Positions 15,548-23,790 of a DNA stretch of 64,000 nt are shown piece after piece. The stretch is taken from NCBI GenBank assembly GCA_029099685.1, contig JAQXOO010000012.1, forward strand, positions 123,934 through 187,933. The letters are read 5' to 3'. A program made the position numbers and the translations under genes. Each line of letters starts with the position of its first letter. The first letter of the stretch is position 1. Under the pieces are notes generated by a model. It was not told the DNA's origin. It ran no database searches and saw nothing but the letters and a program-made list of their open reading frames with translations. The stretch is from Clostridia bacterium (GTDB lineage: Bacteria; Bacillota; Clostridia; Oscillospirales; Butyricicoccaceae).

Positions 15548-18181
15548 ATGGAAAAACGAGGATTGAACGAGCTGCGAGAGCTGTTCCTCAGCTTTTTTGA
15601 GAGCAAGGGACATCTGCGTCTGCCCAGCTTTTCCCTGGTGCCTCAGAATGACGCCTCTATTCTGCTGATCAATGCAGGCATGACGCCCATGAAGCCCTGG
15701 TTCAAAGGGGAAGAAGAGCCGCCCCGCCGCCGCGTCTGCACCTGCCAGAAGTGCATCCGTACCGGCGACATTGACAACGTGGGAAAGACTGCCCGCCACG
15801 GCACTTATTTTGAAATGCTGGGCAACTTCTCCTTCGGCGATTATTTCAAAAAAGAGGCCATCGCCTACAGCTGGGAGTTTCTGACCCAGGTGCTGGGAAT
15901 CGATCCCCAGCGTCTGTATCCTTCTGTCTATCTGGATGATGACGAATCTTTTGAGATCTGGAACAAGCAGATCGGCATTCCCGCCGACCGGATCTTCCGC
16001 TTCGGCAAAGAGGATAACTTCTGGGAGCACGGCTCCGGTCCCTGCGGTCCCTGCTCCGAGATCTATTATGACCGCGGCCCGGAATACGGCTGCGGCAAGC
16101 CCGACTGCACGGTAGGCTGTGACTGCGACCGCTACATGGAGATCTGGAACAATGTTTTCTCCCAGTTTGACAACGACGGTCACGGCAATTATACCGAACT
16201 GAAGCAGAAAAACATCGACACCGGTATGGGACTGGAGCGCCTGGCCTGCGTCATGCAGGGGGTGAACAGCCTGTTTGAGGTGGACACCGTGATGAACATC
16301 ACCAGACACGTATCCCGCCTGACCGGCGCGGAGTACGGCCAGAGCCGGGAGCGTGACGTGTCCCTGCGCGTCATCACCGACCATATCCGTTCGGCCACCT
16401 TTATGATCTGCGACGGCATCCTGCCGTCAAACGAGGGCCGTGGCTATGTGCTGCGCCGCCTGCTGCGCCGGGCAGCCCGTCACGGTAAGCTGCTGGGCGT
16501 GGACAAGCCCTTCCTGTTTGAGGTGGTGGACACGGTCATCCAGGAAAACGGTCACCATTATACTGAACTGAAGGAGCGCCGGGACTATATCGTTCGCGTG
16601 GTACGTGTAGAGGAGGAAAACTTTGCCAAGACCATCGACGGCGGCCTGAAAATTTTCCGCGAAATGCTGGAAGGCCACCGGGCCAAGGGGGAGAAGACCT
16701 TCTCCGGTGCCGATGCCTTCAAGCTGTACGATACCTACGGTTTCCCCATCGACCTGACCCAGGAGATGGTGGAGGAAGCCGGTATGTCGGTGGACAAGGA
16801 GGCCTTTGACCAGCTGATGCAGGAGCAGAAGGCCCGCGCCAGAGAGGCGCGCAAGGCTCTGGGCGATCTGGGCTGGGCCGGCGTGGAGTTCGGCAAGGAT
16901 ATCCCCGAGACACAGTTTGTTGGCTATGAACAGCTTGTCACCGACGGTAAGCTGCTGGCCATTGTTGCCGAGGAAGAGCTGCGGGACGAAGTGGTAGCCG
17001 GGACCGATGCCATTCTGGTCCTGGACCAGACCACCATGTACGCCGAAATGGGCGGCCAGGTGGGCGATCATGGCATGATCGAAGGGCCCGGGGGTGTCTT
17101 CCAGGTGAGCAATGTCCAGAAGAACAAGGGCGGCAAGTTCATGCATTACGGCGTGGTCAAGTCCGGCGTGTTCAAGCTGGGGGACACCGTAACCGTCTCT
17201 GTTGACGCCCAGCGCCGCAAAGCCATCCGGCGCGCCCACAGCGCCACCCATCTGCTGCACGAGGCGCTGAAGCGCGTTCTGGGCGACCATGTGCACCAGG
17301 CCGGCTCGTTGGTGGAGCCTGACCGTCTCCGCTTTGACTTTACTCATTTTGAAGCCATCACCGCGGAGCAGCTGGCCCAGATCGATGCCATTGTCAATGA
17401 CGCTGTGCTGGAGGGCTATCCTATCGTCACCGAGGTGCTGCCCATCGGGGAAGCCAAGAAAAAGGGCGCTGTCGCCATGTTCGGCGAGAAGTACGGTGAT
17501 GTGGTCCGCGTGGTGGAGATGGGCGATTTCTCCATGGAATTCTGCGGCGGCACCCATCTGGACAACACCGCGCAGGTGGGCCCCTTCCGCATCAAATCTG
17601 AAAGTTCCATTGCCTCCGGTGTGCGACGCATCGAGGCCACTGTGGGCAAGCTGAGCCTGGAGGTCATGAACAAGAATCAGGAAATGCTGTTCCATGCGGC
17701 TCAGGTGCTGAAAACCACTCCGGGAGACCTGGCCGCCAAGGTGGAGCAGCAGGTTGCCGAGACCAAGGAGCTGCGGCACGCCCTGGACAAGATCAAGGCA
17801 GAGGCCTCTCTGGGCGAGGCGCGCCAGTTCCTGATGTCCGCCAAGGAAGTGAAGGGCCTGAAGGTCCTCACTGTCAACAAAAACGATCTGGATGCCAACG
17901 CTTTGCGCCGGATGGGCGACTTCCTGCGGGACAAGGAGCCCGGCGTAGTGGCAGTGCTGTCCTCCGTCAACGGCGAAAAGGTCACGTTCCTGGCCGTCTG
18001 CGGCAAGGAAGCGGTTGCCCGGGGCCTGAAGGCCGGCGATCTGGTGAAGTTGGTCGCCGGGATCTGCGGCGGCAAGGGCGGCGGAAAGCCTGACTCTGCC
18101 ATGGGCGGCGGCACCGATGTGCTAAAGGTGGATGACGCGCTGGCCGCTGTGGACGATTTCGTTGCGGAAAAAGCACAGTAA
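15548..18181 (+). CDS. alaS: alanyl-tRNA synthetase
   Basis: An 877-aa class II synthetase, normal length. Domains in order: catalytic core (residues 1-~245; motif 1 RLPSFSLVPQNDASILLINA, FEMLGNFSFGDYF), tRNA recognition with RGYVLRRLLRRAARHG, the editing domain with HSATHLLHEAL and CGGTHLDNT (zinc-binding His/His and Cys/His), and the C-terminal DHHA1/C-Ala domain ending in GGGKGGGKPDSAMGGG. All editing metal ligands are present. It starts the operon alaS-HIT-comEC-holA. Confidence 0.98.
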   Translation: MEKRGLNELRELFLSFFESKGHLRLPSFSLVPQNDASILLINAGMTPMKPWFKGEEEPPRRRVCTCQKCIRTGDIDNVGKTARHGTYFEMLGNFSFGDYFKKEAIAYSWEFLTQVLGIDPQRLYPSVYLDDDESFEIWNKQIGIPADRIFRFGKEDNFWEHGSGPCGPCSEIYYDRGPEYGCGKPDCTVGCDCDRYMEIWNNVFSQFDNDGHGNYTELKQKNIDTGMGLERLACVMQGVNSLFEVDTVMNITRHVSRLTGAEYGQSRERDVSLRVITDHIRSATFMICDGILPSNEGRGYVLRRLLRRAARHGKLLGVDKPFLFEVVDTVIQENGHHYTELKERRDYIVRVVRVEEENFAKTIDGGLKIFREMLEGHRAKGEKTFSGADAFKLYDTYGFPIDLTQEMVEEAGMSVDKEAFDQLMQEQKARAREARKALGDLGWAGVEFGKDIPETQFVGYEQLVTDGKLLAIVAEEELRDEVVAGTDAILVLDQTTMYAEMGGQVGDHGMIEGPGGVFQVSNVQKNKGGKFMHYGVVKSGVFKLGDTVTVSVDAQRRKAIRRAHSATHLLHEALKRVLGDHVHQAGSLVEPDRLRFDFTHFEAITAEQLAQIDAIVNDAVLEGYPIVTEVLPIGEAKKKGAVAMFGEKYGDVVRVVEMGDFSMEFCGGTHLDNTAQVGPFRIKSESSIASGVRRIEATVGKLSLEVMNKNQEMLFHAAQVLKTTPGDLAAKVEQQVAETKELRHALDKIKAEASLGEARQFLMSAKEVKGLKVLTVNKNDLDANALRRMGDFLRDKEPGVVAVLSSVNGEKVTFLAVCGKEAVARGLKAGDLVKLVAGICGGKGGGKPDSAMGGGTDVLKVDDALAAVDDFVAEKAQ

Positions 18182-18196
18182 GAGGGGGAACAGATC

Positions 18197-18535
18197 ATGG
18201 ACAACTGCATTTTTTGCAAAATCGTGAAGGGCGAGATCCCTTCCCGGAAGCTCTATGAGGATGAACAGGTGGTCGCCTTTTACGATGTGGCGCCTGCCGC
18301 GCCGGTGCACGTGCTGGTGATTCCCAAGGAGCATATCCTGGAAAGCGCAAGAGAGATCACCGGGGCATATGGCGCGCTGATCGCGCATATTTATGAAGTC
18401 ATCGCAAAGCTGGCAGACGAATTGGGCCTTACCGGCGGTTACCGTGTGGTCACCAATGCCGGTCCCGACGCCGGACAGACGGTCATGCATCTGCATTTTC
18501 ACCTGTTGGGCGGCAAGCTGGGCCCCATGGCATAA
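18197..18535 (+). CDS. HIT-family (Hint-type) nucleotide hydrolase
   Basis: A 112-aa cytoplasmic protein of the Hint branch. N-terminal CIFCKIVKGEIPSRKLYED and the C-terminal histidine triad HLHFHLLGG (middle His nucleophile) are complete. Hint enzymes hydrolyse adenosine phosphoramidates and aminoacyl-adenylates, which fits a position directly behind alaS, though this is family knowledge. It starts 15 nt after alaS with AGAGGGGG as ribosome-binding site. Confidence 0.95.
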   Translation: MDNCIFCKIVKGEIPSRKLYEDEQVVAFYDVAPAAPVHVLVIPKEHILESAREITGAYGALIAHIYEVIAKLADELGLTGGYRVVTNAGPDAGQTVMHLHFHLLGGKLGPMA

Positions 18536-18546
18536 ATTTCGCTGAA

Positions 18547-20766
18547 ATGTTGCCGTTAAAGTGGCGGGAAGGCAGGCAGCCCCGCAGGCTGCTCTGCTTT
18601 TCTGCTGCTTTTTTCGTAACGGCGCTGCTGTTTTCGCTGCTGTTTGCCAGGTGTTCAGACCTGACAGATGCGGCGCTGCTCACCGGGGCGGCGGCCTTTG
18701 GCCTGGCCGCGGCGCTTGTGGCTCTGCTGCGAGAGGACTACGGATTGTTCCTGCCTCTTTTGGCCGGCTTGCTGGCGGGTTGGCTGTGGTGCTGCGGGTA
18801 TAGCTGGCTGATCTGGCAGCCTGCGCAGGCGTACGGCGGCAGAAACGGTATGATCCGGTTGGAACTGACCGAGTATGCCGAAAGCCATGACAGCTACGGC
18901 AGTGCGTACGGTGTGGTCAGCAGTATAGACGGTGACCCTTGCAGGCTGAAGGTCAGGGCCTATCTGCTGGACGGCTCGCCGGACTATGCCCCGGGGGATG
19001 TTCTGGTGTTTCGGGGCGAGCTGCGGGCGGCGGAAAAGGACTGGCGTGGGAATCTGCTGCAGGAAGGTATTTTTCTGACGGTATCCCAAACGGAAAACGA
19101 AACTGTTTATCCGTGTGGGGCCATGACGCTTCTGCGCCGGGCGCGGATCCTTTCCCGCACTGTGACAGAACAGGCCGGAAAGCTGCTGCCCGGTGATGAA
19201 GGGGCGCTGCTGGCAGCCCTGCTCAGCGGTGACCGCAGCGGATTTTCCCGGGAGCTGGACCGGGCGCTGACGGTCAGCGGTACAAGGCACATCACTGCGG
19301 TCTCCGGTCTGCACGTATCTGTCCTGGCAGGCATTCTGATGGGCCTGTTGGGAAAGAAAGCCGGCCTGCTGGTTTCTGTTCCCGTATCCATGGCGTATGC
19401 CGCCGTGGCGGGCTTTTCTCCATCGGTGGTGCGCGCCGTTGTTTTGCTGGTCTTTTGGGCTGCCGCCTTCTGGCTAAGGCTGGAAAAAGACTCGCTGACG
19501 GCCTTTGGAGCGGCGCTGCTGCTTCTGCTGCTGTGGAACCCTTTTTCCTGTCTCAGCGTTGGACTGCTGTTATCCTTTTCCGCCACTCTGGGCCTGATCC
19601 TGCTTTCCGCGCCGCTGAACGAGGTCTTGACCCGGCGGATCAAACAGCTGCGCCTGTCAGTCCTGAAAAAGCTTCTGTGGTATGCTGCGGGAACGGTATC
19701 GTCCACGCTGGCCGCCACGCTTTTCACGCTGCCGTGGAACATTCTGTTTTTTGACATTGTTCCCTTGCTGAGCCTGCTTTCCAATCTGCTGATCCTGTGG
19801 GCGCTGTCATTGACCATGCTTTTGGGAATAGCGGTGCTGTCGCTGTCGCCGGTGCTGCCTTCCGCGGCGGTTTTTCTGGCCCGATGGGTGCTGCGCTGGC
19901 CGCTTTTTTGGATGGTCAGCGCCGTCAAATGGGTGGGCAGTCTACGGTTTGCCGCCACGGATTCCGGCAATCTGCTGCTTCTGGCGGCCTGTCTTGTGCT
20001 GATCGCGGCCGCGCTGCTGTGGCGCGGAAAGGTCCTTTCGGGGAAAAAACTGCTGTTTTTGACAGCAGCAGCGATCTGTGTCACCGGGATCGTCACAGCA
20101 GGCGGGCGGATGCTTTTCGGCACAGTTGAGATTCGGAACGCCGGCGGCCAGCCGGTGATCCTGCTGCGGAGCGAGGGAGTATCCCTCATCAACAGCGGCG
20201 CCAGACCCGGCATGGCAGCGGACACTGTCCAGTCTGCGCTGTCGCGCTGGAATGCGGACGCACTTGAAACCGTGCTGTGTACCACCGGAGACTACAAAAG
20301 CCAGAGCGGGCTGCCGGCGGTGCTGGCTCAGACAGACATTGAGCGTGTTCTGCTGCCGTCAGACAGCGGAAGCGTTTCTTCGGCTTATGCAGGCCAGCCG
20401 GTCCTGGCCTACTCCCGCACGGGAACCGTCACCGTCAGCGGCGTAACGGCACAGCTTTTCCGGGGCGGGGAGGAGGCCTTTGCCCTGCGTCTGCTGGGAA
20501 AGCGCTTTTCGCTGCTCAGCCTGTGCAGCATGAAGGCTGAAGACGCCTTGGCGGTTATTGAACACAATGAATGCGGGGCGGACATCCTGCTGGTGGATGA
20601 CCGCATCTGTGATGATTGGGGCATATTGTATGAGATCTGCAGGACGGTGGAGCCGTCCCGGCTTTTGATCGTCAGCAACGGCTATTTTGAGTATGGAGAA
20701 AGTTTCAGCGGCATTCCTGTGACCCTGGTGGACTGGAAAGGGATCAGGTTACGCTTCGTGAGGTGA
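18547..20766 (+). CDS. comEC: ComEC/Rec2-family competence protein
   Basis: A 739-aa polytopic protein: the inner-membrane channel for DNA uptake. An N-terminal DUF4131-type/OB-like region (to ~residue 190) is followed by the competence domain with the family hallmark RHITAVSGLHVSVLAG (~residues 246-261) and about eight membrane helices to ~520. The C-terminal 215 residues correspond to the MBL-fold nuclease domain, but the metal motif (HxHxDHxGG in active homologues) is replaced by TTGDYKSQSGL, so it should not bind zinc. The start has a weak ribosome-binding site 11 nt after the HIT gene. holA follows, as in many Firmicutes. Confidence 0.92.
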   Translation: MLPLKWREGRQPRRLLCFSAAFFVTALLFSLLFARCSDLTDAALLTGAAAFGLAAALVALLREDYGLFLPLLAGLLAGWLWCCGYSWLIWQPAQAYGGRNGMIRLELTEYAESHDSYGSAYGVVSSIDGDPCRLKVRAYLLDGSPDYAPGDVLVFRGELRAAEKDWRGNLLQEGIFLTVSQTENETVYPCGAMTLLRRARILSRTVTEQAGKLLPGDEGALLAALLSGDRSGFSRELDRALTVSGTRHITAVSGLHVSVLAGILMGLLGKKAGLLVSVPVSMAYAAVAGFSPSVVRAVVLLVFWAAAFWLRLEKDSLTAFGAALLLLLLWNPFSCLSVGLLLSFSATLGLILLSAPLNEVLTRRIKQLRLSVLKKLLWYAAGTVSSTLAATLFTLPWNILFFDIVPLLSLLSNLLILWALSLTMLLGIAVLSLSPVLPSAAVFLARWVLRWPLFWMVSAVKWVGSLRFAATDSGNLLLLAACLVLIAAALLWRGKVLSGKKLLFLTAAAICVTGIVTAGGRMLFGTVEIRNAGGQPVILLRSEGVSLINSGARPGMAADTVQSALSRWNADALETVLCTTGDYKSQSGLPAVLAQTDIERVLLPSDSGSVSSAYAGQPVLAYSRTGTVTVSGVTAQLFRGGEEAFALRLLGKRFSLLSLCSMKAEDALAVIEHNECGADILLVDDRICDDWGILYEICRTVEPSRLLIVSNGYFEYGESFSGIPVTLVDWKGIRLRFVR

Positions 20767-20772
20767 AGGACC

Positions 20773-21816
20773 ATGGCGGCAATGAAAAAAAGCGACCCGG
20801 GCAGTGCCCTGCAGCAGTTAAAAAAAGATCTTTCTGCAGGCAGCGTGGGCACGCTGTATGTGTTTTACGGCGAAGAAGGGTATCTGAAACGTTATTATCT
20901 GAACCGGCTGAAGGAACTCTGCGGCGGACCGTTTGAAGCCTTCAACATCGTTGTACTGGATGGCGAGCAGGTCACGGCGCAGGCTTTGACGGATGCCATC
21001 GACAGCGTTCCCATGGGCAGCGAGAAAAAGCTGGTCATCATCCGGGACTACAAACTGCTGCAGCCCACCGGCGACCTGAAAGAGCTGCTGCCGCAGCTGC
21101 TGGCAACCCTGCCGGAATATGTGTGCCTGGTATTTTATTTTGACGCATTGGAGTTCAAGCCGGACAAGCGCCTCAACCTATGGAAAATACTGGAGTCAAA
21201 CGGACAGGTCATCGAGTTTGCCCAGTCCACCGCTGCCAGCCTGATTCCGTGGATCAAACGGCACTTTTTCGAACTGGGAAAGACCATCGAGACGCCGGAG
21301 TGCGAGTATTTGCTGTTTCTTTGCGGCTCCTCCATGGAAAATCTTCTCACAGAGATCGCCAAGATCGCGGCGGGTACGCCCGGAGAGCGTATTGACAAAG
21401 GGGACATTGATGCGTTGGGTTCCCGTGTTCTGGAGGCAACGGTGTTTGAACTCACCGACAGCCTGCTGGAAAAGCAGTACGGCAAGGGACTTTTGATCCT
21501 GCGGGATCTGTTTGATATGAAGCAGGAGCCGGTAGCCATCCTGGCGGCTGTTACCAAGCAAATGCAAAGGCTGTACGGCGCCAAGCTGGCGGCGGGAAAA
21601 GGAAAAGGGGAGAGCGAGGTCGCGCAGCTTTTGGGCTTCAAGTCGGCATATCCTGCCAGACGGCTGCTCCAGAGCGCCCGAAGGTGCAGCCTGGACTATC
21701 TGCGGTATGCCCAGGAGGCCTGCCTGGAAACGGATCTGGCCATGAAAAGCAACCTGCCGGATCCTCAGCGCAGCCTGGAACTGCTGCTGCTGCGCTTTGC
21801 GGAGGCTGCCCGATGA
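20773..21816 (+). CDS. holA: DNA polymerase III subunit delta
   Basis: HolA, the clamp-loader subunit that opens the beta clamp. It is 347 aa: an N-terminal AAA+-like domain without a functional P-loop (VLYVFYGEEGYLKRYYLNR), then YKLLQPTGDLKELLPQLL and a C-terminal helical collar domain (LLGFKSAYPARRLLQSARR, LKSN-like MKSNLPDPQRSLELLLLR). The ATG at 20773 is preceded by AGGTGAAGG. It overlaps the following gene by ATGA. Confidence 0.95.
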   Translation: MAAMKKSDPGSALQQLKKDLSAGSVGTLYVFYGEEGYLKRYYLNRLKELCGGPFEAFNIVVLDGEQVTAQALTDAIDSVPMGSEKKLVIIRDYKLLQPTGDLKELLPQLLATLPEYVCLVFYFDALEFKPDKRLNLWKILESNGQVIEFAQSTAASLIPWIKRHFFELGKTIETPECEYLLFLCGSSMENLLTEIAKIAAGTPGERIDKGDIDALGSRVLEATVFELTDSLLEKQYGKGLLILRDLFDMKQEPVAILAAVTKQMQRLYGAKLAAGKGKGESEVAQLLGFKSAYPARRLLQSARRCSLDYLRYAQEACLETDLAMKSNLPDPQRSLELLLLRFAEAAR

Positions 21817-22418
21817 TAAGACTGGAACCGGTGATCCTGGTAGAAGGCAAATACGACAAGATCAAGCTGTCCCAGATATTTGACGCAACCATTCTGACCA
21901 CAGACGGCTTTGGAATTTTCAAGCAAAAGGACAAGGTTGCGCTGCTGCGGCGTCTGGCAGCGGCCAGAGGACTGCTGGTGTTTACGGATTCCGACGGCGC
22001 GGGCTTTGTCATTCGCAATTTCTTAAAAGGCGCCTTGACGGAGGGCAGGGTCTACCATGCCTATATCCCCGACCTGTACGGCAAGGAAAAGCGCAAGGCA
22101 AAAGGCTCGAAGGAGGGCAAGCTGGGCGTGGAGGGGGTTCCGGACGAGGTGCTCATCCGCGCCGTGGAGCAAAGCGGGGCTCTGCAATGCGGAACAACGA
22201 AAAAAGGCGGGATCACCAAGGCTGATCTGTACGAAATGGGCCTTTCCGGCGGAGCGGACAGCGCCCGTAAGCGCCGGAGGCTGCTGCAGGCGCTGAATCT
22301 GCCGCAGCATCTCAGTCCAAATGCCCTGCTGGATGTACTGAATTGTATCACAGATACAGACGCCCTGTGGGCGGCTGTGCGAAAAATGGAGGAGAACAAT
22401 GGAACAGAAGCATTATGA
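21813..22418 (+). CDS. Toprim-DUF4093 protein, ribonuclease M5-like
   Basis: A 201-aa protein. The N-terminal Toprim domain has the catalytic Glu in VILVEGKYDKIKL and the acidic pair in LVFTDSDGAGFVIR, as in RNase M5 (RnmV), which matures the 5S rRNA ends. A basic linker (GKEKRKAKGSKEGK) precedes a DUF4093-type C terminus with KKGGITKADLYEMGLSGG. In Bacillus rnmV lies next to ksgA, so the holA neighbourhood is different; function as an RNase M5 is likely but not certain. It starts inside the holA stop and overlaps the next gene by 20 nt. Confidence 0.85.
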   Translation: MIRLEPVILVEGKYDKIKLSQIFDATILTTDGFGIFKQKDKVALLRRLAAARGLLVFTDSDGAGFVIRNFLKGALTEGRVYHAYIPDLYGKEKRKAKGSKEGKLGVEGVPDEVLIRAVEQSGALQCGTTKKGGITKADLYEMGLSGGADSARKRRRLLQALNLPQHLSPNALLDVLNCITDTDALWAAVRKMEENNGTEAL

Positions 22419-23517
22419 TTTGGCCGTCCGGCTTCGGCATGAGCTGCATCAGCATCCGGAACTGTCACTGGAGGAAACCTGGACCCGCCGGCACCTGATG
22501 GACTTTTTAAAGGCCCATACCCGGCTGGAAGTGGTGGACAAGGGCCGGTGGTTCTATGCCCATTACCGTTCCGGAAGCAGCTTGCCCGGGATCGCTTTCC
22601 GCGCGGAACTGGATGCGCTGCCTGTAGAGGATGCGATCAGCGGGGATCACGTGTCCCGGGTCCCGGGCTGCGGACATAAGTGCGGTCACGACGGCCATAT
22701 GGCCTCCCTTTGCGGCCTGGCGCTGGAGTTGGAGGAAAAAGGCGCCGACAGGGACGTTTATCTGATCTTCCAGCACGGCGAGGAGATCGGCGCCGGCGGC
22801 GAAGAATGTTCCATGCTGCTGCCGGAGAAAGGTGTGGGGCTGGCCTATGGCTGGCACAATCGCCCGGGTATGCCCAAGGGTATGGTACAGACCATGGACG
22901 GCACCATGTATTACGCCTCCAAGGGAATGATCCTGCACTTTGACGGTGTGCCCTCTCATGCCAGCATGCCTGAAGCCGGCCGGTGCCCGGCCTTTGCCAT
23001 CGCCAGGATCATCAGCGCCATTCCTCAACTGGTGGCGCCGCAGAACTGGAAAGGGCAGGTATTCTGCACGGTCATTCAGGTGGATGTGGGCGAACCGGCC
23101 TTTGGCACGCAGGCCAGCCGGGGAGAGCTGCTGCTGACCATCCGGGGACAGTACGAGCGGGAGATGGATGCGCTGCAGCAAAAGCTTGAGCAAATGGCAC
23201 AAGCATATGCGCAAGAGGACGGTCTGAACTGGAATGTCCGTTTTTGCGATGTCTTCCCGGAATCCGCCAATGACCCTGCCGCCGCCCAACGGATCCGTGA
23301 CGCGGCCAAAGCTTTAAAGCTTGCCTACCGGGAGGCGCCCCACCCCTATCGCGGCTCGGATGACTTCGGCTATTATCCCAAACAGGCCTCCGGCGCTATG
23401 TTTGAGATCGGCTGCGGCGAGGACTGCCCGCCCATCCATACGCTGCACTATGATTTTCCCGATGATATCCTGCCGGTGGCCGTGGACCTTATGTGGCAGC
23501 TGACCCGGGCGGATTAA
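22399..23517 (+). CDS. M20-family amidohydrolase
   Basis: A 372-aa M20D-type peptidase/amidohydrolase. Metal-site motifs: CGHKCGHDGHMAS (residues ~91-103), HGEEIGAGGEE (catalytic and metal Glu), GWHNRPGMPKG and a late His in IHTLHYDFPDD. N-terminal LRHELHQHPELSLEE is also typical. Relatives remove N-acyl groups from amino acids (hippurate, N-acetyl-diaminopimelate, IAA-amino acid hydrolases); the substrate here is unknown. Last gene of the alaS unit; no clear terminator follows. Confidence 0.92.
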   Translation: MEQKHYDLAVRLRHELHQHPELSLEETWTRRHLMDFLKAHTRLEVVDKGRWFYAHYRSGSSLPGIAFRAELDALPVEDAISGDHVSRVPGCGHKCGHDGHMASLCGLALELEEKGADRDVYLIFQHGEEIGAGGEECSMLLPEKGVGLAYGWHNRPGMPKGMVQTMDGTMYYASKGMILHFDGVPSHASMPEAGRCPAFAIARIISAIPQLVAPQNWKGQVFCTVIQVDVGEPAFGTQASRGELLLTIRGQYEREMDALQQKLEQMAQAYAQEDGLNWNVRFCDVFPESANDPAAAQRIRDAAKALKLAYREAPHPYRGSDDFGYYPKQASGAMFEIGCGEDCPPIHTLHYDFPDDILPVAVDLMWQLTRAD

Positions 23518-23529
23518 CGGGACTGCCGC

Positions 23530-23557
23530 TTGCTTTTTTCGGAAAAACTGTTATACT
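23530..23557 (+). promoter_or_regulatory. promoter of the ABC-F leader
   Basis: TTGCTT (23530-23535), 16-nt spacer, TATACT (23552-23557). Expected transcript start is near 23564, giving a ~227-nt leader before the ABC-F gene. Confidence 0.65.
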
Positions 23558-23587
23558 GGAATCAATAAACCCGGAAGGAGTGAAAAA

Positions 23588-23608
23588 ATGCGTCATTTTT
23601 CTTGCTGA
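23588..23608 (+). CDS. six-codon leader peptide (MRHFSC) upstream of the ABC-F gene
   Basis: A complete short ORF, ATG to TGA, with an excellent ribosome-binding site GGAAGGAG (23573-23580) 7 nt upstream. Such minimal ORFs precede many antibiotic-inducible ABC-F and methylase genes, where drug-stalled ribosomes switch the downstream RNA fold. The ORF nearly coincides with one arm of a long-range helix: 23581-23590 is exactly complementary to 23677-23686, and 23593-23599 to 23670-23676. A second possible ORF of 20 codons (ATG 23614, stop 23674-23676) has no ribosome-binding site and could only be reached by reinitiation. Confidence 0.65.
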   Translation: MRHFSC

Positions 23609-23732
23609 ATTTTATGGGCGCTTTGAAGTGCGCGGCCGGTGCCGTGCGTTTTTGTGGTGCCCGGGCAGGAAAATGACATTTTTTCAGTGATTGCGGGAGC
23701 CATGCCGCCATGCGGCGCTGGCCTGGTTTTCC

Positions 23733-23769
23733 ATAGGCTGCGGGAATGCGTTTCCTGCAGCCTATTTTT
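23733..23769 (+). terminator. intrinsic terminator inside the ABC-F leader
   Basis: A 14-bp stem, ATAGGCTGCGGGAA (23733-23746) with TTCCTGCAGCCTAT (23752-23765), one G-U pair and a 5-nt loop. The last stem base begins a run of five T. It ends only ~22 nt before the ABC-F start codon, so it must be bypassed for expression. Confidence 0.85.
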
Positions 23770-23790
23770 ATATCAGGAGGGAAAACCACG

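Larger units (their letters stand above)
23581..23769 (+). promoter_or_regulatory. attenuator leader of the ABC-F gene
   Basis: Components in order are the leader ORF (23588-23608), its complementary segment (23670-23686), the element TGCGGGA (23692-23698) and a terminator (23733-23769). TGCGGGA repeats part of the terminator's left arm and can pair with its right arm at 23753-23759, allowing one G-U. The simplest model is drug-dependent ribosome stalling on the leader ORF, which refolds the RNA so that transcription reaches the ABC-F gene. The pairings are seen in the sequence; the switch is inferred. Confidence 0.6.

Noticed and set aside
14546..16384. 612-codon frame opposite the U32 and alaS genes
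   Set aside because: It spans the gap and promoter between two real genes and shows no plausible protein features.
23614..23676. Second leader ORF of 20 codons in the ABC-F leader
   Set aside because: No ribosome-binding site; kept only as a possible reinitiation product, not listed as a gene.
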